Assembly: GCA_016744335.1 (NCBI GenBank)
Contig: JADGEO010000002.1
Coordinates: 1 to 64,000, forward strand
From: Anaerolineales bacterium
Lineage (GTDB): Bacteria; Chloroflexota; Anaerolineae; Anaerolineales; Villigracilaceae
Reading direction: 5' to 3'
Length of the DNA stretch: 64,000 nucleotides
The notes under the pieces were generated by a model. It had not been told where the DNA came from and searched no databases. It saw only the letters and a list, made by a program, of their open reading frames with translations. Below are positions 43,168-51,962 of this stretch, one piece after another. Every line of letters starts with the position of its first letter. Positions within the stretch are counted from its first letter, which is position 1. The position numbers and the translations under genes are program-made.

Positions 43168-44502
43168 TTATTCTTCTTCATCATTTTTTACCATTCTCAA
43201 ATTAATATCCTGCGTTGGGAATGGGGATTCTATCCCTGCTTCATCGAGGGCAGCTTGTAAGGCTGTATTAACAGCATCAAACATTTGGCGGGTATCAATA
43301 TAAGATTCTATCCACCAGCGAACGCGGAAGGTCATGGCACTTGCCCCCATTGTTACATAGAGCGCATCTACGGGTTTGTCTTTTAAAACGCCCTCAACTT
43401 GCCTAACGGTATCAACAATCAGTTCGCGGACTTTTTCTATATCTTGACCGTAGCCAATACCAATTTCGAATTGCACTCGATAACGTGGGTCAGGGAAGGT
43501 GTAATTGACTACCTGACTCTTGCCAATAATAGAGTTAGGAACAATCACGAGACGATTGTCACGGGTGCGAATACTGGTGGTACGAGAGCCTATTGACACA
43601 ACATCGCCCCAAGTATCTAACCCCTGAATTTCAATACGGTCGCCGATACGATAAGGTTGGCTAATGAGGATGATGAAACCAGCAATAAGATCTCCAAGAA
43701 CATCTTGTGCCGCTAGAGAAATTGCTAACCCACCTATGCCGAGTGCTGTTGCCATTGCCCCTATTTCAACACCAAAACGACTTAGCAGTACTTGAATGCC
43801 AAAAATCGCTAAAATAATATGCGCAACTCGGTGTAGCAAAGGCAAGATATTTTCGAGACTCTCAATATCGCTTGCATCACTTCTTTCTGCAATTTCTAAG
43901 ACATAGGTGTCAATAGCATAATCTATCAATATCCAAAGTATTGATACGCCAATTATTAGGTAAATTGTAAAATAAAAATGATGTAAAAACTCCTTAAAGC
44001 CTGCAGGAATAAAAAGAAGACGATTAACCGCGAACTCAATGAAAAGTGTGTTAACCATCCAGCGAATATGAGGAACAAATACTTTTAGCAGGTCTTGATC
44101 GGGGGTTATTCGCAGATATTGAACAAGCTTGCGTAACAAGTAGATTACAACTCGCCATCCAATAAAGATACCAAAAAGAATAAATAAGATAGATACACCT
44201 AAATTAATCCATCCATCAACCCTTAGCCCAAGTACCACTGTTTCATTAATGCCCACGGCATCGGTGATTTTTTCGACTGCATCAGTCACTATTCCAGGCA
44301 GAGGTGTAGCCTTTGGAGTGGGTGTGGTTATAGCAATTTCCTCTACGGCTGAGGTAGCTTCAGGGACTGGGGAAACCACAGAGGTAGCAGTAGGTGTTTC
44401 TGTGGAGGGCACCTCAGTTGATATTTCGCTACTACATGATGCGCTAAAGAAAGCCAAGAGAAGTATTATGCTAAGGTAAGTGATTGTCATTTTTCTTTTC
44501 AT
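43168..44502 (-). CDS. MscS-family mechanosensitive channel with lipoprotein-like N-terminus
   Basis: A 444-residue protein. Residues 1-24 form a signal with S-A-S-C (lipobox-like), then a P/T-rich linker, membrane helices at about 95-120, 155-180, 210-235 and 245-262, the pore-lining helix A-T-A-L-G-I-G-G-L-A-I-S-L-A-A-Q-D-V-L-G-D-L-I-A-G near 250-280, and the MscS beta domain G-D-R-I-E-I-Q-G-L-D-T-W-G-D-V-V-S-I-G-S-R-T-T followed by R-D-N-R-L-V-I-V-P-N-S. The C-terminal alpha/beta domain is full. It would release osmolytes under tension. Lipidation of an MscS channel is unusual and needs proof. Confidence 0.88.
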   Translation of the reverse strand: MKRKMTITYLSIILLLAFFSASCSSEISTEVPSTETPTATSVVSPVPEATSAVEEIAITTPTPKATPLPGIVTDAVEKITDAVGINETVVLGLRVDGWINLGVSILFILFGIFIGWRVVIYLLRKLVQYLRITPDQDLLKVFVPHIRWMVNTLFIEFAVNRLLFIPAGFKEFLHHFYFTIYLIIGVSILWILIDYAIDTYVLEIAERSDASDIESLENILPLLHRVAHIILAIFGIQVLLSRFGVEIGAMATALGIGGLAISLAAQDVLGDLIAGFIILISQPYRIGDRIEIQGLDTWGDVVSIGSRTTSIRTRDNRLVIVPNSIIGKSQVVNYTFPDPRYRVQFEIGIGYGQDIEKVRELIVDTVRQVEGVLKDKPVDALYVTMGASAMTFRVRWWIESYIDTRQMFDAVNTALQAALDEAGIESPFPTQDINLRMVKNDEEE

Positions 44503-44570
44503 ACTTAAATCCTAGATATTGTTGCTATACGCCCTTTATGTTTTTTGCTAAAACTAGCAAGTTTTGATAA

Positions 44571-44608
44571 AAAAACCAGAGAGAGATTTATAATCCCCTC
44601 TCTGGTTT
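44571..44608 (-). terminator. Rho-independent terminator after the second AI-2E gene
   Basis: aaaccagagagagatttata pairs through tcccctctctggttt, forming an 11-bp stem, with T-run on the minus strand. It lies 25 bp after the stop. Confidence 0.8.
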
Positions 44609-44632
44609 AAGTTTTTGAAAATTATGCCAAGG

Positions 44633-45733
44633 CTATAATTTCTCTTTCACTTCTACTTCAGAGGGCGTTTTCATAACTACCCCCTCTTCACGCAAGCGTT
44701 GTATTATTTGAACCGTAATTGCTGTTAACGGCACAGCCAGAACCATTAATAGAACACCACCTATAATCCCTGCTGTAATGGTGACCAAAAAGATTAAAAA
44801 CGGATGCAATTTAAGCATTGATCCTAAAGCCCAAGAACTTACAACTGTTTGTAAAACTCCGTTTGAGATAATAACTGCAATAAGAACAATTAACGCAGTC
44901 TCTGCACCACCTGCTCCTAAAGCAATCAACACAGCAAAAGCTCCCCCAACCCAAGCGCCTAAATAGGGAACAAATGAAGTGAAAAAGTATACGACAAGAA
45001 TAGAGCCTGCAAGAGGCACATTTAGAAGAATGAGAGGAATAGCCACTACTGCGGCAGTTATCGAAGCTGTTAGTGCCGTACCCCGAAAATAAACCAATAC
45101 TGTCTGACTAGCATCGGTAACAATCTCTTCACTTACTTGAGCACTAAGGGTAATTTGAGTGGCTATCCAGGATTCAAATGTATTCGTATCTCGTAAAAAG
45201 AAATAAAGGAAGAATAAACTAAAATAGGTTCCTACGCCAAGCGAGACTATATTTGAAATTGTGCTTCCTAAAAAGCTAAAAACACCTTTAAAAAGAATGG
45301 GCAAACTCTCTGAAAGTGCTTCTTCCACTTGCTCAGGGGATGATGGTGAAATATCAGGTTGTCCCAATTCAATTTGCAAACTTTCAACCCCTGCCTGCAT
45401 TTGAGATGCGATCTCAGGCGTTTGTTGAACAACCCCCACGATAACCAAATAAACAAGAGCACCAAGACCAATCAAGACGAGAAGCATTGCAATTATAGAG
45501 CTTATCGTTCGCGGCACTTTTCGGTGCGTCAAGAACTCGACCAAAGGACGCAAGAGAATTGCCGCTAAAATACTAATCAGTAACGGGACTACAATCTCAG
45601 TTAAGACAGATAGAAACGCCACAAGAACTGCAAGTGCCAAGACAACACCAAGAAAGAGCCAGCCCTTTACACCTAACTGGCGTAACCAAAGTGGAGCATA
45701 GTCGATAGTATTACTCTTCTGAGAATTATTCAT
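44633..45733 (-). CDS. AI-2E family transporter, second copy
   Basis: A 366-residue paralogue-like member of the AI-2E family. Eight helices include L-F-L-G-V-V-L-A-L-A-V-L-V-A-F-L-S-V and the family motif Y-F-F-T-S-F-V-P-Y-L-G-A-W-V-G-G-A-F-A near residue 265 (equivalent of the P-S-L-G-P motif of the 28-kb copy). Typical length, unlike the extended 28-kb copy. Substrate unknown. It is 36 bp downstream of the DUF4239-like gene. Confidence 0.86.
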   Translation of the reverse strand: MNNSQKSNTIDYAPLWLRQLGVKGWLFLGVVLALAVLVAFLSVLTEIVVPLLISILAAILLRPLVEFLTHRKVPRTISSIIAMLLVLIGLGALVYLVIVGVVQQTPEIASQMQAGVESLQIELGQPDISPSSPEQVEEALSESLPILFKGVFSFLGSTISNIVSLGVGTYFSLFFLYFFLRDTNTFESWIATQITLSAQVSEEIVTDASQTVLVYFRGTALTASITAAVVAIPLILLNVPLAGSILVVYFFTSFVPYLGAWVGGAFAVLIALGAGGAETALIVLIAVIISNGVLQTVVSSWALGSMLKLHPFLIFLVTITAGIIGGVLLMVLAVPLTAITVQIIQRLREEGVVMKTPSEVEVKEKL

Positions 45734-45769
45734 AGGTTCTCCTTTTTTACTTGAAAATCTAAAGCCTCT

Positions 45770-46537
45770 TTACCTCATTGATGCTAATAAGTCTACCATT
45801 GCCGTTTGGCTCACGCTAAGCAGACCTTCCTGCGGCCGATCAAGATCTACAACGACCATTAAAACAGCAACAAAAGCCAGCGCAAAGAGAACTGTAGCTG
45901 TAGAATCTCTTTTTCCATCTGAGCTATCCACTACGCCCATCAGCAAGAAACTCACCATTGCCGCGGCATATAACATCATACCAAACAATCTCGGCAAACG
46001 CTTTTGAGCGGCTGTTATTCGCAATAAGTGAACATCTATGACTTCATTGATCGATTCAACGAAAAGCGCAAAAGTATCTAATTCTTCACCCTCTTCAAGA
46101 TTTTCAACAACAATTTCCCATAATTCTCCATGAATTTCTTCAGAGCGAACGATTGCCCTTTCTAAATATGCTGGGTCTGTGGCTGAAAGACGTACTTCTG
46201 TATATTCTTTTAAAAGCTCGCGCGTTGCATCTCTATCTACATCGTTTAGAAAATCAGCTCTTAAATAGCTGGTTCCTATGGCATTTGCTTCCATAACTAC
46301 CATTGCTTTTCGACCATCCTGCTGATTGATAACAATGCCAATAGTGAATGCCAATAAAAAAGCCATCAAGCCCAACAAACTCCCCACAACGGTACCCATT
46401 ATAGGCCCTCTTTGTTCTTCAGGGTTTCTACGATACCGCCATCGCCCAAGAAGAAAGCCAATTTCAGACATTAAGAGAAATAATCCGACAGTTATTAAAT
46501 AGGCTTCCAACAAAGAGAATTTATCCATAATAACCAT
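45770..46537 (-). CDS. DUF4239/bestrophin-like membrane protein
   Basis: A 255-residue protein. Membrane helices lie at about 10-30, 48-68 (G-S-L-L-G-L-M-A-F-L-L-A-F-T-I-G-I), 188-205 and 215-235. E-A-N-A-I-G-T-S-Y-L-R-A-D-F at 84-97 is the conserved core of this family (the E-A-x-x-I-G/A-x-x-Y-L-R pattern). Function is unknown; a link to bestrophin-like channels is a name only. AAGGTG lies 8 bases before the ATG. It is the probable first gene of a two-gene unit with the AI-2E gene. Confidence 0.78.
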   Translation of the reverse strand: MVIMDKFSLLEAYLITVGLFLLMSEIGFLLGRWRYRRNPEEQRGPIMGTVVGSLLGLMAFLLAFTIGIVINQQDGRKAMVVMEANAIGTSYLRADFLNDVDRDATRELLKEYTEVRLSATDPAYLERAIVRSEEIHGELWEIVVENLEEGEELDTFALFVESINEVIDVHLLRITAAQKRLPRLFGMMLYAAAMVSFLLMGVVDSSDGKRDSTATVLFALAFVAVLMVVVDLDRPQEGLLSVSQTAMVDLLASMR

Positions 46538-46575
46538 TTAAATGCACCTTCTGTAAAAACTTTTTTTTAGAAATT

Positions 46576-46664
46576 CTTAGGAGTGGGATTTAAATAACTT
46601 ATACATTTGAAGCATACCTCACTCAAACTTTGCCTTATTAATGGATAAATTGTTTTTTCCTAAG
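46576..46664. repeat. 89-bp palindromic element, copy C
   Basis: It begins cttaggagtg and ends ttttttcctaag. It shares aataacttatacatttgaagc with 20126-20214 in the same orientation, and its reverse complement shares tgcttcaaatgtataagtta with 6121-6209. Length is exactly 89 bp, as in both other copies. Confidence 0.88.
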
Positions 46665-46686
46665 TCCTTAGTAAGTGGTAAGACGG

Positions 46687-46729
46687 AGAAAAAGCCCCTA
46701 TTCTCTTTAATGAAGAATAGGAGCTTCTC
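46687..46729 (-). terminator. Rho-independent terminator after the 46742 gene
   Basis: gcccctattctc pairs with gaataggagc (one mismatch) around tttaatgaa, with T-rich minus-strand tail. It is 12 bp after the stop. Confidence 0.75.
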
Positions 46730-46741
46730 ATCTATAGTTTA

Positions 46742-47110
46742 TTATGAAAATTTCTTCCATTGCGTGCGTAGAACCGTACCAAGAATCATCACTGGGATTA
46801 TCTCATAGAATATCGACATCAGCCCAAGCGATACCAAACCAACAACCATAGCTAAGAAACTTGATGCAACATAGACTTGCCAGCCCCACATTTTCCACTT
46901 CCAAATTCCCAAAGCGGCAATCACATTAGCAAATGAGTGTAAGCTCATTAATGCTAGTAACCAGGGTCTAGATATAGAAGCACCTTCGATGCGCCATGTA
47001 TGGAAAAAATATGTAGCTATTAGCCCTTGTAAAACGATAATAACCAGCAAAAATGTTAGCCAGCCACTGCGGTGATGCTTTACCTGCTTATCTTCAGTTT
47101 TCTTCGACAT
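46742..47110 (-). CDS. Small membrane protein, four helices
   Basis: A 122-residue protein I do not recognise. After a charged N-terminus (S-K-K-T-E-D-K-Q-V-K-H-H) four hydrophobic segments follow: about 18-35, 48-66, 74-92 and 98-115. Arg/Lys/Trp flank them (W-K-W-K-M-W-G-W-Q). Such small membrane proteins with a G-I-W-K-x-K-x-W-G motif are common as uncharacterised proteins in this group and may have relatives in the 49393 protein, which has similar size and helices. It has no clear operon partner. Confidence 0.65.
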   Translation of the reverse strand: MSKKTEDKQVKHHRSGWLTFLLVIIVLQGLIATYFFHTWRIEGASISRPWLLALMSLHSFANVIAALGIWKWKMWGWQVYVASSFLAMVVGLVSLGLMSIFYEIIPVMILGTVLRTQWKKFS

Positions 47111-47199
47111 TTTTAATTCGGCCGCATTTACGCAACCATTCTCCTTGTATAAATTATCAATTATTTGAATACGAAATTATAGCATTAGTTGATGAGGTA

Positions 47200-47235
47200 C
47201 ATTCCCTTGAAGGGAACGAGTTCTCCTAGCCTGTT
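47200..47235. repeat. CCCTTGAAGGGA hairpin
   Basis: attcccttgaagggaa is a palindrome flanked by related words (acattccc...gagttctcc). It belongs with the hairpins at 22633 and 49907. It is 90 bp from the nearest start and may be a decayed terminator. Confidence 0.55.
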
Positions 47236-47319
47236 TTTGATAGGAACTATTTATCAGATATTTTGATTCGAACTGTTCTTTAGAGATGCACTATTTCATT
47301 ACGAAATCGCGTTTGTTCG

Positions 47320-47440
47320 CAACACGCGTATTTTTGACTTGCGCGCTGAACCCAAACATCCGCGCGGCGTGAAGTTGCTTACGCCTAAAAGATGCCTGTT
47401 ACTCAGCACGCAAGTTTAGGTCACGCGCGTCGCGGAGTTT
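47320..47440. repeat. Degenerate CGCG-rich intergenic repeat, copy ii
   Basis: The spacer contains cacgcaagtttaggtcacgc, then gcgtcgcgg, and, earlier, aacacgcgtatttttgactt. It matches the reverse complement of 51838-51962 and parts of 1053-1170. No gene is seen in 47111-47453 apart from this and the hairpin at 47200. Confidence 0.55.
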
Positions 47441-47453
47441 TTATCCAACAGAA

Positions 47454-47885
47454 TTAATTGTCAAAGATGTTGAATGCCCAGTATCCTGCTCCGCCTTCTA
47501 AGCGAATCGTAATTCGGCTTTCTTCGGCTAACTCAGCAGGGATGGTATAAGTTGCGGTCATTACGCCCGTTTCGTCTGTGGTCGTTTTGCCAACTTCGAT
47601 GCCACTAGAAGCATCTGTATCTTCTTTATCCATCTTGGCTGTTAGTTCTGTGTCTGCGGGGAAACCTTGGGCACTAACGGTTACGCTAACGCCTGTTTCA
47701 ACCGCACCAATGGTAATAGAAGGAACGATTTCAGGAATGAGTGTTTCGGCAGGTGGTACTGTTTCTTCTGGGGCTGAATTATTAGCTGAAACTAAATAAA
47801 ATGCGCCGCCTAAGAGTAGAAGGACGATTAAAACGATAAGTATTATATTGGTGGTATTCTTTGAGTTTTTTGTTGATTCTGACAT
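47454..47885 (-). CDS. Membrane-anchored protein with small Ig-like domain
   Basis: A 143-residue protein. It has a short cytoplasmic N-terminus (S-E-S-T-K-N-S-K-N), a membrane helix at about 15-37 (I-I-L-I-V-L-I-V-L-L-L-L-G-G-A-F-Y), and an extracellular domain of about 90 residues with V-S-V-T-V-S-A-Q-G-F-P-A-D-T-E-L and G-V-M-T-A-T-Y-T-I-P-A-E-L, a pattern of beta strands of an Ig/FN3-like fold. ATG at 47885 is chosen because AAGGAG is 8 bases upstream; the earlier in-frame start at 47903 lies before it. Function unknown. Confidence 0.7.
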   Translation of the reverse strand: MSESTKNSKNTTNIILIVLIVLLLLGGAFYLVSANNSAPEETVPPAETLIPEIVPSITIGAVETGVSVTVSAQGFPADTELTAKMDKEDTDASSGIEVGKTTTDETGVMTATYTIPAELAEESRITIRLEGGAGYWAFNIFDN

Positions 47886-47970
47886 ATTATTCTCCTTTTT
47901 CATAAAAAAGTAGCAGATTTAGCAAGAAAGTACAAAGCTCTCTGCTAAATCTGCTACTTAAATTGTGGCT

Positions 47971-49332
47971 TTATTCTACAACTTGAATGATGTTATAGAA
48001 ATAACAAATTGTTTCGCCGCCCATGGTGATTGTCCAATATTCGCCGAACTCGCCAACCGCACTTGGGGATGTCATCGGTACGATAACGCTATAAATTTCA
48101 CCAGTCGCAACATCTGCGGTTAGGTTCAAGTCGACAATATCGCTAAGGGGCTGGTCTGTCACTGCGCCTGTCTTTACAATAAGCGCATCTGCTACTGTCC
48201 AGGTTGCTGTTCCAACATTTTCAAGATCCCAAACCATATCAAAAGTTTCGCCACCTTTGAAGGTCGTTCCATCTATAGGGTCTTGTGAAACCAACTCACA
48301 GGTGACTGTGCCTGTGGGGGGAACAGACGTGGCAGGCGGAATCTCTGTAGCAGGAGGCGGGGAAGATGCTTCTACAACAGGGACATTCTCTACATTATAG
48401 GCGGCAACATAAGAACCATGCACCCACCCCAAGCCATCGGCGACATATTGTGAACCGACATTTACTTGCCACCAGAGACCATCTGCACTTTTCCCTGTAA
48501 TTGTAGCTGAAGCACTCGGTGCCGCAACACCCAAAACGGGATAATTGGTTGCTGGACCGCTACGCACATTAAGATAATCGGTAGCTACGCCATAAGGTCC
48601 TGTAGTATCTGGGGCGGGGAGTTCGCTAGCCTGTGGTTCAGGCGGGGTTGCGATTACGGCTAAGTCTTCGGGGACATTCTCTGTGGTGACAAATTCTTTC
48701 TGTACCCATCCATGCCCGTCTCCGACAACATCAGGATCAAGGCGTACAACCCACCACAATCCATCTTCGCTAACGCCGATGAGCAATGCACTAGCGCCAG
48801 GTTGACCAATACCATAGGCAGGGAAATGATCACTAGGACCACTGCGCACATAGACCCCGTCCGCGGCGATCACGGCAGGTTGTCCTTCTTCTACAGGCTC
48901 AAATTCTGCTGTAGGCGGAACTGGTGGGGCTTCGATTGTAGGTAAACCCTCTGTAGAGGTTACTGTGGAAAAATTCACATCCACCCACCCAGTACTGGGA
49001 GAGACAATGGGCATATCAACGGCGTAATAAGCACCATCGGTGCTCACGCCCAATAATTTAGCCGTTTCACCACCCAGCATTAATTTATAAACTGGGTATT
49101 GCGTGCCAGGTCCACTGCGTACATTCACATTTTGGCTTGCCGTAAGGCTTTGTTCATCAGGATTAGCTGTGGGCAAAATATCTATGGGTTCACCTTCGGG
49201 AGGAGAGGCTATGGCTTCACCCTCTGCAGGTGCGCTTGTAGCGGCATCATCTCCCGATGAGCAGGCACTGAGAAGTAATGCCATTATCAATAGAGAGAAT
49301 ACTAAAACACGCCATATTTTCGTCTTTTTCAT
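47971..49332 (-). CDS. Lipoprotein with three SH3b domains and an NBR1-type FW domain
   Basis: A 453-residue lipoprotein. Signal with L-L-S-A-C (Cys24). Three bacterial SH3 repeats follow: N-V-N-V-R-S-G-P-G-T-Q-Y-P-V-Y, D-G-V-Y-V-R-S-G-P-S-D-H-F-P-A-Y and D-Y-L-N-V-R-S-G-P-A-T-N-Y-P-V-L, each followed by G-W-V. The FW domain (about 345-453) has L-E-N-V-G-T-A-T-W and ends T-I-C-Y-F-Y-N-I. SH3b domains bind cell-wall or peptides. The domain set differs from the two other FW proteins of the window, which suggests a shared surface module. Neighbour 49393 is a membrane protein, with a 60-bp gap. Confidence 0.87.
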   Translation of the reverse strand: MKKTKIWRVLVFSLLIMALLLSACSSGDDAATSAPAEGEAIASPPEGEPIDILPTANPDEQSLTASQNVNVRSGPGTQYPVYKLMLGGETAKLLGVSTDGAYYAVDMPIVSPSTGWVDVNFSTVTSTEGLPTIEAPPVPPTAEFEPVEEGQPAVIAADGVYVRSGPSDHFPAYGIGQPGASALLIGVSEDGLWWVVRLDPDVVGDGHGWVQKEFVTTENVPEDLAVIATPPEPQASELPAPDTTGPYGVATDYLNVRSGPATNYPVLGVAAPSASATITGKSADGLWWQVNVGSQYVADGLGWVHGSYVAAYNVENVPVVEASSPPPATEIPPATSVPPTGTVTCELVSQDPIDGTTFKGGETFDMVWDLENVGTATWTVADALIVKTGAVTDQPLSDIVDLNLTADVATGEIYSVIVPMTSPSAVGEFGEYWTITMGGETICYFYNIIQVVE

Positions 49333-49392
49333 ATTTTTTTCCTTTTTCCATAAAGCAAGATAAGTCTTGCTTTACATCAGATTAAATTAAGT

Positions 49393-49788
49393 TTAGTGTC
49401 GTCCAAAAGCTTGGCGTACACTGGGCAACATAATATAGACAAGAATTAAAGAGTTAACGAGGAAGCTAATACTCACATCTGTCCAATCTGCCCTGCCTAC
49501 TAGATAACTAAAATCTACAATCAAGTTAAATGTTGATGTAACGGCTAAAAATAGCCAAGCCTGTTCATCCATATTCCAAAGCATCTGAACAAGCCAGAAC
49601 CAAACCCAAGCCATCAAGCCCCACATCATCGCAGACCATAAACTAAAGCCCTGCATTGTAAACGCTCCGATGAAAAAGGGCAAAATGCCTAGCGATTGAA
49701 GAACATGGACTACAGCCAACACGCCAGCAACACCCGCAAGAATGGCTAAAAATGTTACTCCGACTGGACGTTTTTTTGTTTTTGACAT
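49393..49788 (-). CDS. Small membrane protein, four helices
   Basis: A 131-residue protein, not recognised. It starts K-T-K-K-R-P-V-G-V-T-F-L-A-I-L-A-G-V-A-G-V-L, and has helices at about 12-35, 48-66, 72-92 and 103-122. The start K-R-P-x-G-V-T is common in small membrane proteins of the DUF2127 or YrzE type. It is next to the FW/SH3b lipoprotein. Compare the 46742 protein. Function unknown. Confidence 0.65.
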   Translation of the reverse strand: MSKTKKRPVGVTFLAILAGVAGVLAVVHVLQSLGILPFFIGAFTMQGFSLWSAMMWGLMAWVWFWLVQMLWNMDEQAWLFLAVTSTFNLIVDFSYLVGRADWTDVSISFLVNSLILVYIMLPSVRQAFGRH

Positions 49789-49906
49789 AACTTCTCCTTG
49801 TTTTTTCTAACTACTCGTGTCTCCCACAAAGTAGCACTTTTTCTCATCATAACAAAGGATTGTCTCCAAGAAAAGCTCCTATGCAAGATGATACTGATAA
49901 CTACTA

Positions 49907-49950
49907 GCAAGGAAACCCCGTTCCCTTGAATGGAGCGGGTTTTCCTTGCC
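49907..49950. terminator. CCCTTGAA hairpin after 49967 gene
   Basis: gcaaggaaaccccgttccc pairs with ggagcgggttttccttgc around ttgaat. It follows the stop of the 49967 gene by 17 bp on the minus strand. Confidence 0.75.
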
Positions 49951-49966
49951 TATTTTCAACAAAAGT

Positions 49967-51802
49967 TTACTTGCTAAAAGACATAATGTCTTTAGCAACT
50001 TCTTCACCGTTTTCGTCTACGAAATCAATAAAGCTAAGCATATTTAGATCAATCTTATATTCTTCAACATCTTCAAGCAACGATAAGAAATTGGCTTCTT
50101 GCTCCATAATGCCAGCCGGCTCAGCACAGGTTGCTTTTGGTGCAACTATGTCACTAAGTTCAAGCGCAGTGCCATCTGTTGTATATTTGCCTGAAAGGGT
50201 ATTACACCCTGTATTGCCCGTAAAACTCCCATCATCGGCAAAAATTAGCTCTAAATGTGTTCCCGAGATTGGCGGGGATAAATTTTCATCATCGCTCTTG
50301 GCTAAGATACCACCGAGAACCCAAGTGGCATCAAGCAAATCGTCACCAGGTTCCCCTGTAGAAGGCTCATCAGTCGGGATGGGTGTCTCAACCGGCACAG
50401 AAGGAGTCTCTGTGGCAACTACAGGCGTACCTTCTGGCGTAGCAGTTGGGTCACCAGGGTCGGCAAGAACTTCAACGGCAACCGTAATATTTTCTCCAAA
50501 TACTTCCTCATCTGTGTTGTGCATTTGCCAATAGCCTACATATTGAGCGACATCTTCTGGAGCAACCAAAGCAACGTAGACATCATATTCTTGGTTAGGC
50601 TCTACAACACCTTCAATTGCAGTAGGTTGCCCGTCCATTTGCGCTTCGGGCACATTGCCGCGCACAAAGTTGAGGTAATAGGTATCATCCCAAGTACAGG
50701 TACCCGTATTTTTAATGCGCCAACCTTTTTGAAAGGCTTCGGCTGGTGCAACTATGGGGAATTCTGTTAAATCCTTATCATCATAATTTAAGTCTTTAAC
50801 AAGCTCCATTTCGTTTGTACAAGCAATTGGTGTTTCTGTTGCGGCTGGCGTTTCGGTTGGCTCAACTGTAGGCTCTGCAGTGGGTGGCGGGATAATATCT
50901 TCGGGCTTCAATCCAAGATACTGCTCTACCAATTGGTCAACTCGACCTTCATTTTGCAGATCTAATAATGCTTGGTTAATAACTTCTCGAAGCGTATCTG
51001 CCCCATTAGGAACAGCAATTGCTAATTTTTGCTGGTTAAGATTTTGCCCTACTAACATCAACTCAGGATTAGATAATGCCAAAGTGGCAGGCTGTAAATC
51101 TAAAATAACTAAGTCAAGGCGTTTAAGTGCAAGGTCGTTAATGGCATGTTCTGATTCAGAATACGCAAAAAGTTGGTCTTGAGAAATAAGATTGGTATTA
51201 ACCAACTCTTCTTGTACCCAAGTTTGGTAAACAGAAAACTCTTGCACACCAATTTTTTTGCCCGCCATTTGGCTAGGTTCGGTAATTTGACCAATACCTG
51301 AATCTGCACGGGCTAAAATGCCATCTTGACTCACATAATAGATATTTGAAAAATCAAAATCAGCTTCACGCGCATCGGTAACAGAAAGCGCGGCAATAAC
51401 CGTATCTGATTGCCCAGCGATTATAGTTGCCCCTAATTTTTCAAAGGCATAATCTGAAATTTCTACTTCAACGCCTAATCGGCTGCCAATTTCACGAATT
51501 AGAGCTGCATCAAAACCATCTACTATATAATTGTCGTTATAATATGAAAAAGGCGGGTAATCGGCAGAGGTAGCTACTCTTAACACGCCTGCTGTTTGAA
51601 TTTTTGCCCAAGAATCATCTTGTGCTATAGGGGTTGGGCTTTCTCCTTTTTGTGAGTTGAAAAACCAAAAGCCCCCACCTACCATCACTAAACATAATAT
51701 CAGGATGAGCAATATAGCCAAAAGTGGAAAAGTTTTTTTACCTTCTTCCTTGGTTATATTTTCGTCATCTTCTTCATAGACTTCTTCATTTTCTTCATAC
51801 AT
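49967..51802 (-). CDS. Membrane-anchored fusion: amino-acid-type solute-binding domain, FW domain and META domain
   Basis: A 611-residue protein. An acidic N-terminus (E-E-N-E-E-V-Y-E-E-D-D-E-N) and a membrane helix at about 27-50 are followed by a solute-binding family 3 domain at about 65-300: V-L-R-V-A-T-S-A-D-Y-P-P-F-S-Y, V-D-G-F-D-A-A-L-I-R-E-I and G-K-K-I-G-V-Q. Then an FW domain at about 325-440 (I-K-N-T-G-T-C-T-W-D-D-T-Y), a P/T linker and a META/HslJ-like domain at about 485-600 (W-V-L-G-G-I, F-A-D-D-G-S-F-T-G-N-T-G-C-N-T-L-S-G). It has no ABC permease nearby. It looks like a surface-tethered ligand sensor or scavenger. Confidence 0.83.
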   Translation of the reverse strand: MYEENEEVYEEDDENITKEEGKKTFPLLAILLILILCLVMVGGGFWFFNSQKGESPTPIAQDDSWAKIQTAGVLRVATSADYPPFSYYNDNYIVDGFDAALIREIGSRLGVEVEISDYAFEKLGATIIAGQSDTVIAALSVTDAREADFDFSNIYYVSQDGILARADSGIGQITEPSQMAGKKIGVQEFSVYQTWVQEELVNTNLISQDQLFAYSESEHAINDLALKRLDLVILDLQPATLALSNPELMLVGQNLNQQKLAIAVPNGADTLREVINQALLDLQNEGRVDQLVEQYLGLKPEDIIPPPTAEPTVEPTETPAATETPIACTNEMELVKDLNYDDKDLTEFPIVAPAEAFQKGWRIKNTGTCTWDDTYYLNFVRGNVPEAQMDGQPTAIEGVVEPNQEYDVYVALVAPEDVAQYVGYWQMHNTDEEVFGENITVAVEVLADPGDPTATPEGTPVVATETPSVPVETPIPTDEPSTGEPGDDLLDATWVLGGILAKSDDENLSPPISGTHLELIFADDGSFTGNTGCNTLSGKYTTDGTALELSDIVAPKATCAEPAGIMEQEANFLSLLEDVEEYKIDLNMLSFIDFVDENGEEVAKDIMSFSK

Positions 51803-51835
51803 GGTTCTCTCCTTTTTTCATTGCAGGGATGGGAT

Positions 51836-51962
51836 GCACGGCAACGCGCGTGCCCTAAACTTGTGTACCAATCTTCCATATTTTTCTGGCGTAAACAACT
51901 TGCTTAGGCTCGCACTAAAGTTATGTCTAGGGTCTCAACACGCAAGCTAAAAACGCGCACGT
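51836..51962. repeat. Degenerate CGCG-rich intergenic repeat, copy iii (inverted)
   Basis: The left end cacggcaacgcgcgtgccct and aaacttgtgta is the reverse complement of the acacaagtttagggcacg form that aligns to copies i and ii. The remaining spacer of 51803-52196 has no gene I can support. Confidence 0.5.
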
